IMG/VR virus record: IMGVR_UViG_3300050175_000017
Coordinates: 1-49,410 of that record
DNA length: 49,410 nt
Strand: one strand, 5' to 3'
DNA from: a virus
Numbering within the stretch: position 1 is the stretch's first letter; the number at the start of each line of letters is the position of its first letter. Under the pieces are notes generated by a model, which saw only the letters and a program-made list of their open reading frames with translations, was not told where the DNA came from and searched no databases. Shown here piece by piece: positions 40,742 through 48,608 of this stretch. Position numbers and translations under genes: made by a program.

Positions 40742-41197
40742 CTACTTACTTACCGGGACGCTAGGCACGAGCCCGCCGGGCTGCCGGTCGAGCACGCGCA
40801 GCTCGGTCGATGCGTTGCGATCATCGATCGTCGTCTCGCCGCCTCGACGCTCGACCTCGCACGTGTAGCGCTCTGCGAGCTGCACGAGCAGCCGAGCCTG
40901 CGGCGTGCTCGCGACGGGCGCTGCGACGCCGCTCGCGCGCCGCCACTCGCCGATGCGCTCGACGATGGCGTCGACCTCGCGCGCCTGCGCGGGCGCCAGC
41001 CTCGCCACGTCGAGCGCCTCGCGCACTGCAGCGCGCGCCCGCGCCTGCATCTGCCCCATCGTCGCGCGTAGCGCCGCGCTCGCGGCTGCCGCCGCCGATG
41101 CCAGCTTTGCGCCCTGCGACGCTGATGTCCTGACAGGGGAATCCGCCGCAGATGAGGTCAACGCGTCGAAGTTTAGCTGCTCCCACTGTGCGGACAT
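40742..41197 (-). CDS. alternative-frame protein overlapping cytosine methyltransferase
   Basis: 151 aa from ATG 41197, preceded by GAAAGG. Residues ~20-25 read Asp-Ser-Pro-Val-Arg-Thr-Ser, encoded by the very bases that encode the methyltransferase catalytic motif Gly-Phe-Pro-Cys-Gln-Asp-Ile in the other frame. Beyond it, the long Ala/Arg/Glu helical region (including Val-Arg-Glu-Ala-Leu-Asp-Val-Ala and Ile-Gly-Glu-Trp-Arg-Arg) looks like a real protein. Phage proteins with a Ser-Pro-x-Arg-Thr-Ser start are common in my memory. It may replace the methyltransferase C-terminal half by overprinting or be joined to it by a frameshift. Confidence 0.6.
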   Translation of the reverse strand: MSAQWEQLNFDALTSSAADSPVRTSASQGAKLASAAAAASAALRATMGQMQARARAAVREALDVARLAPAQAREVDAIVERIGEWRRASGVAAPVASTPQARLLVQLAERYTCEVERRGGETTIDDRNASTELRVLDRQPGGLVPSVPVSK

Positions 41198-41351
41198 CTT
41201 CGAACCTTTCAGCGCCTGGCCAGTGTCGCTCGAGCACTGCGCGACAAAATGGATCGCGCTCGACTTGCCAGACAGTAGTGCCGAGCCCGGCCCGTTCAAG
41301 CCCCAGCTCGAGCCCGCCGATGCCTGAAAAGAGCGAGCCGATCGCCATCAT
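40821..41351 (-). CDS. cytosine-5 DNA methyltransferase, N-terminal half only
   Basis: 176 aa open frame, but resemblance to C5 methyltransferases covers only the first ~88 residues: motif I [13 protein letters not shown], motif II-like Val-Glu-Arg-Asp-Pro-Phe-Cys, and motif IV Gly-Gly-Phe-Pro-Cys73-Gln-Asp-Ile-Ser-Val-Ala-Gly. The usual Glu-Asn-Val (VI), target recognition domain and motifs VIII-X are missing; after Gly-Ile-Gly-Gly-Gly the frame becomes Arg/Ala-rich shadow sequence. Either a decayed enzyme or the first part of a frameshifted product. ATG 41351 follows the previous stop by one base. Confidence 0.7.
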   Translation of the reverse strand: MMAIGSLFSGIGGLELGLERAGLGTTVWQVERDPFCRAVLERHWPGAERFEDVRTVGAAKLRRVDLICGGFPCQDISVAGRKAGIGGGSRERGATRDDGADAGAGARCSARGARRGEAGARAGARGRRHRRAHRRVAARERRRSARREHAAGSAARAARRALHVRGRASRRRDDDR

Positions 41352-41352
41352 A

Positions 41353-41619
41353 TCAGTTCAGCTCTGCGCGCTCTGCGACGCAGCGCGGGCACTGGCATCG
41401 CAGCTCGCTCTCGTCTCGACGCTCGCGACGCTTCGCGCGCTGCTCGTGCAGCTCGAGCGCGCGAATCATTGCATCTGCAATCGCCGACGCTTGCGCGGGC
41501 GTGAGCGTGACGCCCATCTCCTCGCCATCGTCTGCCGTCATCACGAGCTCTGCGCACGACAAGCCGCGCTCGTCTGCGACGGCGTTCGCTTCGAGGTCTA
41601 TGACGCGCCGCCGCTTCAC
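41353..41619 (-). CDS. hypothetical protein with C-terminal Cys cluster
   Basis: 88 aa from a GTG that overlaps the SbcC stop (GTGA). It has [15 protein letters not shown] as a helix, then an Arg/Glu coil ending Cys-Gln-Cys-Pro-Arg-Cys, a possible metal site. Coupled to SbcCD, so possibly a recombination accessory. Not recognised. Confidence 0.55.
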   Translation of the reverse strand: MKRRRVIDLEANAVADERGLSCAELVMTADDGEEMGVTLTPAQASAIADAMIRALELHEQRAKRRERRDESELRCQCPRCVAERAELN

Positions 41620-44030
41620 GCTTTGACCTCGATGCGCCCGGCAGCGATCTCGATGCGCGCGTCGCAAAGCTCGCGCACGCCCGCGTCGTGCGAGACAACG
41701 AGCGTGCACGCTGCGCCGACAGCCTCGGCAGCACGCCGCAGCATCGCGACGTACGCTCGCCCGTTCTCGGCGTCGAGTGCTGCGCCGCTCTCGTCGCGCA
41801 CGAGGGTCGGCGCAGTGACGCCGCGCCGCCTGCAGGCCACGACCGTAAGCGCCAAGGCGAGCGCCTCGCCAACGATCACGCACTCGCCGCCCGAGTAAGT
41901 CTCGGCGAGATCGTCGCGCCCGCCGACCGTGTCGAGCACGCGCACGTCGAGCCCTTCGAGCGTGCGCTTGCCGTCGGCGCTCGACCGATCGGTGCGCACC
42001 TCGATTGTGAATCGCGAGCCGTGGCAGGTATGCAATAGGTCGTTCGCGAGCGTGTTTATCTCGGGCACCGCTGCGTCGATCTCCATGGCCTGCAGCCCGT
42101 CACGCCCGAGGTCGTCGCCGAGCTTGCCCCAATCGTCACGCTCTGCGCACGCGCTCTGCACCTCGGCGTCGAGCTGCGCTGCGCGAGCGACGTCGCGTTC
42201 GGCGTTGTCGCGCTCGCCTCGCAGCCGCCCTTCGGCAACGCCTAGCCGTGCGAGTTCGCGCTCTGCGCGTTCGAGCGGCGCTCGAACGTTCGCGACGTCG
42301 ATGCTGCCGTCGACCTGCACGTCGGGCGCGCTGTCTAGCTCGTCGCGTCTGCGCTGCTCGTGCGCGACCGCCTCGAGGATGCGCTCGTCGAGCTGCTCGA
42401 TCCGTCCTGCGTCGGCAGACAGTTCGGCGAACCGCGATGCGTCGGCGTTGCAAGCGCGCAGCCGCTCGCCTGCGGCGTCGAGGATCTCGGCGGCGTCTCG
42501 CTCTGCCGCGTCTCGCGATTGAACGAGCACGACCTGCCCGACCTTCGTCTCTTCGAGCGCCGCGCACTGGCGCACGAGCGCCTCGCATCGTTCGAGCAGC
42601 ACTTGCAAGTCGGCGTTCGCCCGTTCGACCTCGCCCGCCCGCGCTGCGAGCAACTGCAGCCGCTCGCACTCGACGCGCGCGACCTCGCTCTGCGTCTGCG
42701 TCTGCTCGATGCGCCCGCCTATCTGCGCGATGCCTGCGACCCGCGCGACGCCCGCGTCGATCTCTTCGTCGTCACGCTGCAGCGTTGCGCCTGCGATGGC
42801 GTCGCTCGCGTCTGCGCCGCTTGCGATACAGTCGAGCGATGCGCGCAGCGCGCGAATCCTTCGGTCGAGCGCGGTCGTCGTGAGCACGACAAGCTCGCCG
42901 CGCTCGGCTTCGAGCTGCACGAGCGCCTCGCGGGCTCGGTCGCGCAGGTCGCGCGCGCCCGGCAGCGCGTGCGCCGCCTCGGCGATCTCGTCGGCTTGCG
43001 ACAGCCTGCGCCGCGCTCGCACGAGGTCTTTGTCGATCTCGAACATCGCCTCGCGCGCAGCGCGCAGCCTGCCCTCGGTCTCGCGCGCCTCGGCGTTCGC
43101 CTGCGCGAGGCGGGCCCGCGCCGCCGCGACCTCGGTCGTAGCGTCTGCGACGCGCTGCCGCAGATAGGGCAGCCGCCCGTGCGCTGCCTCGGCAGGCGCG
43201 AAGAGCCGCTCGTGTCGCTCGACAAGCTCGCGCCGCCGCTCGCGCGCTGTCGTGAGCGCGCGCGTCGCCTGGCGATGGTTGTCGGCTGCGACGCGGTGCG
43301 CTGCGCGCAGCCGCTCTCGCTCTCGCATGTCGGCGGCTGCCTCTTGCGCCCTCGCGAGAGCCATGCGCGCGCCGTCGACCGCGACCTGCGCCGAGGCTTT
43401 CGCGTGCTCGATGTGTCCGAGCTGCTCGTCGAGCGCCGCGACGTCGTGCTCGGCTACCTCGGCACGAACGGCTCGCAGCCTGTCCGATTGATTGCCCGCG
43501 CTTGTGCGCCGCTCACGAGCCCGCGCCGCTAGCTCCTCGAGGCGCTCGCAGCCGAGCATGCGCAGGAGCAACGCTTTGCGCTGGCTTGCCGCGAGGTCGA
43601 GCATCCCGCGCCGACCCTGCGCCGCGAAGCTCGACGCGTACAGTAGCTCGCTCGGCACGAGGTGCTCGGCGCGCCACGTATCGAAGTCGCGCACCTTCCC
43701 GGTGCTCACGACCGCCGAGCCGTCGGCCCGCTCGACGAGCGACTCGGACTTGCCGGTGTTCGGGTCGAACACGTGCCGGAGCCGATACACCTCGCCATCC
43801 TCGACGACGAGGTCGAGGCTCGCGTGCGGCGACGTCGCCAGGCCGCTCACGCGACCACGCGTCGGGCACGTGCGATAGACGCCGCCCGCGAGCAACTCCA
43901 GTAGCGTGGACTTTCCTGCGCCGTTCGCGCCGCAGACAGCGACGAGCTTGCCCTGCAGCTCGCGCAGGTCGAGCGAGTGTTCGCCCTTGAATGGCCCGAT
44001 ATCTCGGACCGCGATGCTGTGAAATTTCAT
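41616..44030 (-). CDS. sbcC: SbcC/Rad50-like ATPase
   Basis: 804 aa (cellular SbcC is about 1050). Walker A Gly-Ala-Asn-Gly-Ala-Gly-Lys-Ser-Thr at 34-42; ABC signature Ser-Gly-Gly-Glu at 713-716; Walker B Leu-Val-Arg-Asp746-Glu747 with Ser-Gly-Ala-Ala-Leu-Asp; H-loop His781. Between them lie two long coiled-coil arms. No Cys-x2-Cys zinc hook is seen at the centre. With SbcD it forms a nuclease that opens hairpins and blocked ends and, in phages, supports recombination-dependent replication. It starts by ATGA overlap with sbcD. Confidence 0.9.
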   Translation of the reverse strand: MKFHSIAVRDIGPFKGEHSLDLRELQGKLVAVCGANGAGKSTLLELLAGGVYRTCPTRGRVSGLATSPHASLDLVVEDGEVYRLRHVFDPNTGKSESLVERADGSAVVSTGKVRDFDTWRAEHLVPSELLYASSFAAQGRRGMLDLAASQRKALLLRMLGCERLEELAARARERRTSAGNQSDRLRAVRAEVAEHDVAALDEQLGHIEHAKASAQVAVDGARMALARAQEAAADMRERERLRAAHRVAADNHRQATRALTTARERRRELVERHERLFAPAEAAHGRLPYLRQRVADATTEVAAARARLAQANAEARETEGRLRAAREAMFEIDKDLVRARRRLSQADEIAEAAHALPGARDLRDRAREALVQLEAERGELVVLTTTALDRRIRALRASLDCIASGADASDAIAGATLQRDDEEIDAGVARVAGIAQIGGRIEQTQTQSEVARVECERLQLLAARAGEVERANADLQVLLERCEALVRQCAALEETKVGQVVLVQSRDAAERDAAEILDAAGERLRACNADASRFAELSADAGRIEQLDERILEAVAHEQRRRDELDSAPDVQVDGSIDVANVRAPLERAERELARLGVAEGRLRGERDNAERDVARAAQLDAEVQSACAERDDWGKLGDDLGRDGLQAMEIDAAVPEINTLANDLLHTCHGSRFTIEVRTDRSSADGKRTLEGLDVRVLDTVGGRDDLAETYSGGECVIVGEALALALTVVACRRRGVTAPTLVRDESGAALDAENGRAYVAMLRRAAEAVGAACTLVVSHDAGVRELCDARIEIAAGRIEVKA

Positions 44031-45193
44031 GTGGTGGTATCCCCCTGCAGATCCCGCGCTTTGGATAGCAGCTCGCGCGCACGTTGCACAGTGAACGTGT
44101 CACCCCGCACTTGCCACAATGCACGCAGCTTGTCTTCGAGCGTGCGCGCCGCCGCGATCTCTGGCGCCCGGGCTTGCGCCGTCGTCTGCACGACCGCCTC
44201 GACCTTCACGACTGCCGCACCTCGACGCACGAGATTCTCGCGTGCGTGCTCGGCTGCGAGCGCAGCGACCGAGCGCTCGTCGGCGGCGACTGAATAGCGC
44301 AGACGGATCTCGGCGCCGCTCACATCTTCGGGCAGCTCGTCGCGCCATTCGAGCTGCTCGTCGCACCACTCGCCGTCGACGAGGTGCATCGCCGCGCACG
44401 GCGTCTCGATGATCTCCCACGTCGGCACGCAGTCGGCGTCGAAGTCGATCAACGCGAAGCCCTTCGGCTCGACCTCGCCGAACGCGGTGCGCCGAGGCGA
44501 ACCCGGATAGACGACCGGGCGCTCGTCGTGCGTCCACGACTGCCCCTTGTGTATGTGCCCGAGCGCGACGAGGTCTGCGCCGGTCGCTGCGAGTTCGTCG
44601 AATCCGATCTCGAAGTCGCAGCCGACGAGCGGCTGCCCGGTCGACGTGGTCGAGCCGCGTACCATGGCGTGCGCGAGCAGTATGCGAGGCACGTCGGCGT
44701 GCGCGAGCTCGCCCATCTCGTGACCGAGCCCGCGCAGCACGTCGCGCAGCGCGTCGCCTGCAGCCGCCTCGGCAGTCGCTCGCGTGCCTGCCATCGTGAG
44801 CACGCCCGACCTCGAGGGCCACGCAAGCGCACCGACGACGCAGCCGCCGACCTCGTGCACGCCGCACTGCTCCTCGACGATGATCTCGAACAGCGTGTCG
44901 AGCGCCCGCAGCGCGGCGAGTTCTTTGTCGCGGTCGTGGTTTCCTTTCACGACGACGACGGGCGCAATCTGCGCGAGCCGCTGAAACCACATGAACACCG
45001 CGAGCCGCTCTTCGGCGGTCGAGCGCCGCTCGAACACATCGCCGCCGTGCAGTATCAGGTCGCAGTCGCGCTCGGCGATCTGCTCTGCGATCCAATCGTG
45101 CACGGCGCAGCACTCGACGAACCGCCCGCCTGGCGAGCTATCGAAGTGCGAATCGGAGATCAACGCGACGCGCGGGCCCTTGCGCATGTTCAC
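44027..45193 (-). CDS. sbcD: SbcD/Mre11-like nuclease
   Basis: 388 aa from a GTG overlapping the previous stop (GTGA); an ATG at 45187 is a close alternative. All metallophosphoesterase motifs are present: Asp14-x-His16, Gly-Gly-Asp52, Gly-Asn-His86-Asp87, His175 in Leu-Ala-His-Ala-Met, and Gly-His213-Ile-His215. It has the capping region and a C-terminal helical tail (about 325-388) for SbcC contact. Manganese-dependent nuclease partner of the adjacent SbcC. Confidence 0.92.
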   Translation of the reverse strand: MNMRKGPRVALISDSHFDSSPGGRFVECCAVHDWIAEQIAERDCDLILHGGDVFERRSTAEERLAVFMWFQRLAQIAPVVVVKGNHDRDKELAALRALDTLFEIIVEEQCGVHEVGGCVVGALAWPSRSGVLTMAGTRATAEAAAGDALRDVLRGLGHEMGELAHADVPRILLAHAMVRGSTTSTGQPLVGCDFEIGFDELAATGADLVALGHIHKGQSWTHDERPVVYPGSPRRTAFGEVEPKGFALIDFDADCVPTWEIIETPCAAMHLVDGEWCDEQLEWRDELPEDVSGAEIRLRYSVAADERSVAALAAEHARENLVRRGAAVVKVEAVVQTTAQARAPEIAAARTLEDKLRALWQVRGDTFTVQRARELLSKARDLQGDTTT

Positions 45194-45468
45194 GAGGCAC
45201 CGCCCTTCGAGCCTTCGCGAATCATACGATCCCAAATGTCGCCGACCGACTCGCCGAGATCCGCATCGCGCCCGCGCTCGATGGCCCGGCGCAGGGCATC
45301 GGCCTCGGCTTCGATTATCGCGAGCGACAACTGCAGCGTGCATACGTGGCGCGGCTCGTTGTCGCGCCACTGCGCGATCAGGTTTGCCGCGACGCCCAAG
45401 CGACCCATCGGCGTCATTCGAGCGAGCTGCTGCTCGAACGCGGCGAGCGCATCGTCGACCGCAGTCAT
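45190..45468 (-). CDS. small helical protein upstream of sbcD
   Basis: 92 aa, nearly all helical with heptad-like Leu/Ala/Ile spacing and no cysteine cluster. It overlaps both neighbours by four bases (ATGA and GTGA), so it is made with the recombination genes. Unknown function. Confidence 0.6.
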   Translation of the reverse strand: MTAVDDALAAFEQQLARMTPMGRLGVAANLIAQWRDNEPRHVCTLQLSLAIIEAEADALRRAIERGRDADLGESVGDIWDRMIREGSKGGAS

Positions 45469-46490
45469 CGCGCACCTGCAGCGCGACGATCGATCTCGTT
45501 CTCGATGGCGGCGATCATGCGCTCGTCGGCGTCGCGCGAGTTGCTCGTGCCTTCGTCGAGCGCAGCCGACAGCGAGTTTGCCGCGTCGAGTAGCTCGCCG
45601 TTGGCAGCCTGCGCGAGCGTCGTGCCCGAAGGCAGTGCGTTCGGCGGCGCCTCGAAGCGCCCGACCGGCGGCGTCTCGTCGTCGTACGTCGAGCCCACGG
45701 GCGGCGGCGGTGTGTGCGCCATGAGGGCAGCGGGCGGCGCGGCGCTCGCGCCAAGGACTGGCGCGCCGCTATTGCCGAAGAGCGCGCTGCGCCCTTGCAT
45801 CATCGATCGCGCGGTCATCATTGCGAACTCGCGCCGCAGCACCGGGTCGCGCGTCTCGCCCGTGAACATCAGGCGCGCGACCACGAACGGTTTCTGCAGC
45901 TCGTCGGTCGAGTAACCGGTGCGCACGCCGAGCGAGCGCACGGCCCGGAGCTGCGCCTTGGTCTCGGCGTGCGATTGAATGTGCAATCGCATCTCTTGAA
46001 TCTGCAAGCCTGCGCGCCCGGCCCGCCCCTTCGACGCAGCACGCGCGTTCAACGCGTCGACCTGCGCGCTGCCCTCGCGCAAGTCCATCTCCTTTTCAGC
46101 GACGATAGTCTGCCGCGTGCCGTCGAACGCGACGTAGAAACCGACCGCGCGCCAGCGACAATAATGCGGATGCGAGCCGTCATCGAGGCGCCCGCTCGCC
46201 ATGGGATCCCACGATATGCCGGCAGCCGCGGCGATCTTCTGCAGGGTGCTCTTTCCGAGCCCATAGTTACCGTTGCCGGTCGAGTAGCAATCGCTGCCGG
46301 CCCACACACGAGCGAACGAGACGGCGCAGCCTTCGGGCAGTGTGCCGACCGTCGGCGACGGTGCGACTAGGTTCGCCTCGCCGCTCGTCGCAGCCCACTG
46401 CATGCGCCCGCCCGTGTCCTTCGGGTCGCTATACGTGCCGTCGAGTCGGTCGGCGGCTTTCTTTGCTAGCTTGTTCTGTTGCTCTGACAT
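45465..46490 (-). CDS. candidate recombination protein (possible ssDNA-annealing/mediator)
   Basis: 341 aa with a strong GGAGAGAG before ATG 46490. Features: Leu-Gly-Lys-Ser-Thr-Leu-Gln-Lys-Ile-Ala-Ala-Ala-Ala-Gly-Ile, His-Pro-His-Tyr-Cys-Arg-Trp-Arg-Ala-Val-Gly-Phe, Glu-Lys-Glu-Met-Asp-Leu-Arg, His-Ala-Glu-Thr-Lys-Ala-Gln-Leu-Arg-Ala, then a Pro-rich linker and acidic helical tail, as in many ssDNA-associated proteins. The repeated early Ile-Ala-x-Ala-Ala-Gly and central beta/alpha pattern recalls RecT/Erf-type proteins in outline only. Leading the SbcCD operon supports a recombination role; family not identified. Confidence 0.5.
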   Translation of the reverse strand: MSEQQNKLAKKAADRLDGTYSDPKDTGGRMQWAATSGEANLVAPSPTVGTLPEGCAVSFARVWAGSDCYSTGNGNYGLGKSTLQKIAAAAGISWDPMASGRLDDGSHPHYCRWRAVGFYVAFDGTRQTIVAEKEMDLREGSAQVDALNARAASKGRAGRAGLQIQEMRLHIQSHAETKAQLRAVRSLGVRTGYSTDELQKPFVVARLMFTGETRDPVLRREFAMMTARSMMQGRSALFGNSGAPVLGASAAPPAALMAHTPPPPVGSTYDDETPPVGRFEAPPNALPSGTTLAQAANGELLDAANSLSAALDEGTSNSRDADERMIAAIENEIDRRAAGAR

Positions 46491-46513
46491 TTCTCTCTCC
46501 TTTGTTGGTTTGT

Positions 46514-46711
46514 TTAGTCGTTGTGTTCGCGCAGTCGCGAGAGCGCGACACGCCGCGCCCATCCTTCGGACATTGCGATCGCGACCGTGCGACCGGTGCG
46601 CAGCTCTGCGACGCGCCAGCCTGCCGCAGTGCGCTCGATGCGCAGCCATTTACCCTCGACGACGAGCGTCCAACTGCGCCCGCTCGTCGCGCCCTCGCTG
46701 TAAGATTTCAC
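46514..46711 (-). CDS. small beta-rich protein, first gene of minus block
   Basis: 65 aa from GTG 46711 with a GGTG-like site upstream. Two or three strands (Trp-Thr-Leu-Val-Val-Glu-Gly, Trp-Leu-Arg-Ile-Glu-Arg, Trp-Arg-Val-Ala-Glu-Leu) and a basic helical end. A longer version starting at 46810 is possible but would cover the operator-like site, so the shorter form is preferred. Unknown function. Confidence 0.5.
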   Translation of the reverse strand: MKSYSEGATSGRSWTLVVEGKWLRIERTAAGWRVAELRTGRTVAIAMSEGWARRVALSRLREHND

Positions 46712-46834
46712 GGTCGCACCTGTCTGGTAACGCGCTGCGCCTGCAGCCCCCTGCGCGCTGCCGACTGTACAGCGATTGAATAGCAATGTGTAGCCGATGA
46801 GTGCATCCAATGCACAGTTTGCTATGGTCGCGCC
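46712..46834. promoter_or_regulatory. divergent promoter region between minus block and Cro-like gene
   Basis: The more AT-rich 120 bases between divergent genes, with AT-rich stretches such as TTGAATAGCAAT. It probably carries promoters for both directions. It includes the inverted repeat at 46801-46815. Confidence 0.5.
46801..46815. promoter_or_regulatory. inverted repeat GTGCAT-CCA-ATGCAC, likely operator
   Basis: Perfect 6-base arms with a 3-base spacer, 20 bases upstream of the Cro-like gene and in the divergent promoter region. It has the size and place of an operator for that regulator. Confidence 0.6.
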
Positions 46835-47059
46835 ATGGTTGAACGGATCACGCCGCTGCGCAGGTGGCTAAAGCGCAGGCAACGGTCGCTCGCAAGCGTC
46901 GCAAGGGATGCCGAGGTCAGCTACGGCACGGCTCACAAGGCGGTGCGCGGGCTGGCGGTCTCGGTCGAAAGCGCGCTCAAGTTGTCGGCTGCGACGGGCG
47001 GCGAGATCAAGGCCAGGGATCTGTGCGAGATGCCGGGCAACATCGCGCGCCGCGTCTGA
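46835..47059 (+). CDS. Cro/XRE-like HTH regulator
   Basis: 74 aa. Residues about 8-50 form an HTH: Leu-Arg-Arg-Trp-Leu-Lys, then Leu-Ala-Ser-Val-Ala-Arg-Asp-Ala-Glu-Val-Ser-Tyr-Gly-Thr-Ala-His-Lys-Ala-Val. Single-domain proteins of this size act as dimeric repressors or Cro proteins. The operator-like repeat upstream supports autoregulation and control of the divergent recombination block. Confidence 0.78.
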   Translation: MVERITPLRRWLKRRQRSLASVARDAEVSYGTAHKAVRGLAVSVESALKLSAATGGEIKARDLCEMPGNIARRV

Positions 47060-47086
47060 ACGTGTCGACGTCGGGGGGCGTCTCGA

Positions 47087-47341
47087 ATGGTAAAACCGGG
47101 GGGCGTATTTAGCCGCTGTCCACTTGTGCGGCTGCACAATCTTCTGCGCGTGCTCGACGACGACGAGAGCGTCTCGTTCTCGCTTGGCGCGCCGCTCGGA
47201 CCGTTGCCCTCGGCGGCATGGGTCGACGAGGTCGGCGCGCATCGCGTCTGCGCACCGACGCGACCCGAGTCATGCGATGACACTGCAGAGATGTTGTACG
47301 GGCTCATCGTCGACGAGGTAAGAGCAACATGGAATCCATGA
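47087..47341 (+). CDS. hypothetical protein between regulators
   Basis: 84 aa. Val-Lys-Pro-Gly-Gly-Val start, Leu-Leu-Arg-Val-Leu-Asp-Asp-Asp-Glu-Ser in the middle and a helical end; no motif. It overlaps the next gene by 13 bases. Unknown function. Confidence 0.5.
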   Translation: MVKPGGVFSRCPLVRLHNLLRVLDDDESVSFSLGAPLGPLPSAAWVDEVGAHRVCAPTRPESCDDTAEMLYGLIVDEVRATWNP

Positions 47342-48429
47342 CGTTTCAGCGCGCAGTGGGGCACGTGCTAGATCGGCTGCGACACGAGCACGGGCTTACC
47401 CGCACCGAAGTCGCGCGGCGTGCGAGCGTGAGTCGCACGACTTACGCACGGCAAGAGGCGGGCGCGCAAGTCGCCTCGCTGGAAACACTCGAAGCGATCG
47501 CGCTCGCCTTCGAGGTGCCGCTCTCGCGGCTCATAAGTGCAGCCGAAGACTTGCAGCATTGCGGCGAGCCCGCCGACCGCGCTATGACCGCCGACGCAGG
47601 CGGCGCGGGGTCGACTGCATGCTCGCAGCCGACGCGCAGTGCATTCCCTGTGTCACAGCGCAGCCCCGCGCCGCCCGCACCTGTCGACCTCCGCCTCGGT
47701 CGCTGGCAAGACGTGCTCGCAGACGTCGGTAGTGTGGACGCATTGATCGTGGATGCGCCGTACAGTGCTCGCACGCACGTCGCCTATCGTTCGATGCCGA
47801 GCGTCGGGCGCGAGGCGATAACTTATAGCGCCTGGGATTCCGATGACGTCGATCGCTTCGTGGCCTACTGGGCGCCGCGCACGCGTGGATGGTTTGCAAC
47901 CCTTACGGATCACAATCTCGCGCCTGCATGGGAAGCCGCGCTCACCCTTGCGGGTCGATATGTGTTCGCGCCGCTCGCGTGCATGGAGCCGGGATCGCGC
48001 GTGCGGCTAAGCGGCGATGGGCCTGCGCAGTGGTCCGTTCAGCTTATCGTTTCTCGCCCGAAAAACCGCACGATGCAAAAATGGGGGGCGCTGCCCGGAG
48101 GCTATGTCGTGGAGGCTCGCGACGGATGGCGAGGCGTCACGGGTGGGCGCAGCGGCGTGATGGGCGGCAAGCCGCTCTCGCTGATGCGCGCGCTCGTGCG
48201 CGACTATTCGCGCCCTGGCGATCTCATCTGCGACCCGTGTGCGGGGGGCGGTACGACGCTGCTCGCTGCGGCGATCGAGGGCAGGCGCGCAGTCGGCGCG
48301 GAGGTCGACCCTGCGCATTTTGAGATCGCGCAGAAGCGATTCGCGCGCGGCTACACGCCCGACTTGTTCACGCAGCAACCCGGCGCAGAGCGACCGGTCG
48401 AGCAGATCTCGCTCGACATCGAAGATTGA
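47329..48429 (+). CDS. XRE HTH - DNA methyltransferase fusion
   Basis: 366 aa. Residues about 8-70 are an XRE helix-turn-helix (Leu-Thr-Arg-Thr-Glu-Val-Ala-Arg-Arg-Ala-Ser-Val-Ser-Arg-Thr-Thr-Tyr-Ala-Arg-Gln-Glu). After a Pro/Ala linker, a beta-class methyltransferase follows: Val-Asp142-Ala-Pro-Tyr145 (DPPY-type, with Ala for Pro) and, later, Cys-Asp-Pro-Cys-Ala-Gly-Gly-Gly-Thr (301-309) for cofactor binding. The C-terminus may hold target contacts. ATG 47329 (47338 also possible). An HTH could let the enzyme regulate its own promoter, as known for some C5 methyltransferases, or aim it at a site. Confidence 0.85.
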   Translation: MESMTFQRAVGHVLDRLRHEHGLTRTEVARRASVSRTTYARQEAGAQVASLETLEAIALAFEVPLSRLISAAEDLQHCGEPADRAMTADAGGAGSTACSQPTRSAFPVSQRSPAPPAPVDLRLGRWQDVLADVGSVDALIVDAPYSARTHVAYRSMPSVGREAITYSAWDSDDVDRFVAYWAPRTRGWFATLTDHNLAPAWEAALTLAGRYVFAPLACMEPGSRVRLSGDGPAQWSVQLIVSRPKNRTMQKWGALPGGYVVEARDGWRGVTGGRSGVMGGKPLSLMRALVRDYSRPGDLICDPCAGGGTTLLAAAIEGRRAVGAEVDPAHFEIAQKRFARGYTPDLFTQQPGAERPVEQISLDIED

Positions 48430-48444
48430 ACACAGGGGGAAACG

Positions 48445-48522
48445 ATGGACTATCCAAGTGCGTTAGTTTTTTTTGTCGGCGTCGGCGTGCTCGTCGCGCT
48501 CACGTTTCGGGGTGAGCCGTGA
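48445..48522 (+). CDS. tiny single-pass membrane peptide
   Basis: 25 aa with an ideal AGGGGGAAACG before ATG 48445. One hydrophobic helix (Leu-Val-Phe-Phe-Val-Gly-Val-Gly-Val-Leu-Val-Ala-Leu), basic end. Its stop overlaps the next GTG. Counterpart of the 816-988 pair. Confidence 0.5.
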   Translation: MDYPSALVFFVGVGVLVALTFRGEP

Positions 48523-48608
48523 ACGGCGGCGAGCGCCTCGCGGCGATTCTCTTGGTCGGCAGCGTCGCCTACCTGGCGGCAGCGGCGTTATGGGCGCTGC
48601 TCTCGTAA
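48519..48608 (+). CDS. tiny single-pass membrane peptide
   Basis: 29 aa from GTG 48519 overlapping the previous stop (GTGA). Residues 7-28 form one hydrophobic helix. Its TAA overlaps the following ATG (TAATG). Confidence 0.45.
   Translation: MNGGERLAAILLVGSVAYLAAAALWALLS

Noticed and set aside
46514-46810. Longer form of the minus-block first gene from ATG 46810
   Set aside because: It would place the operator-like repeat and AT-rich promoter region inside the gene.
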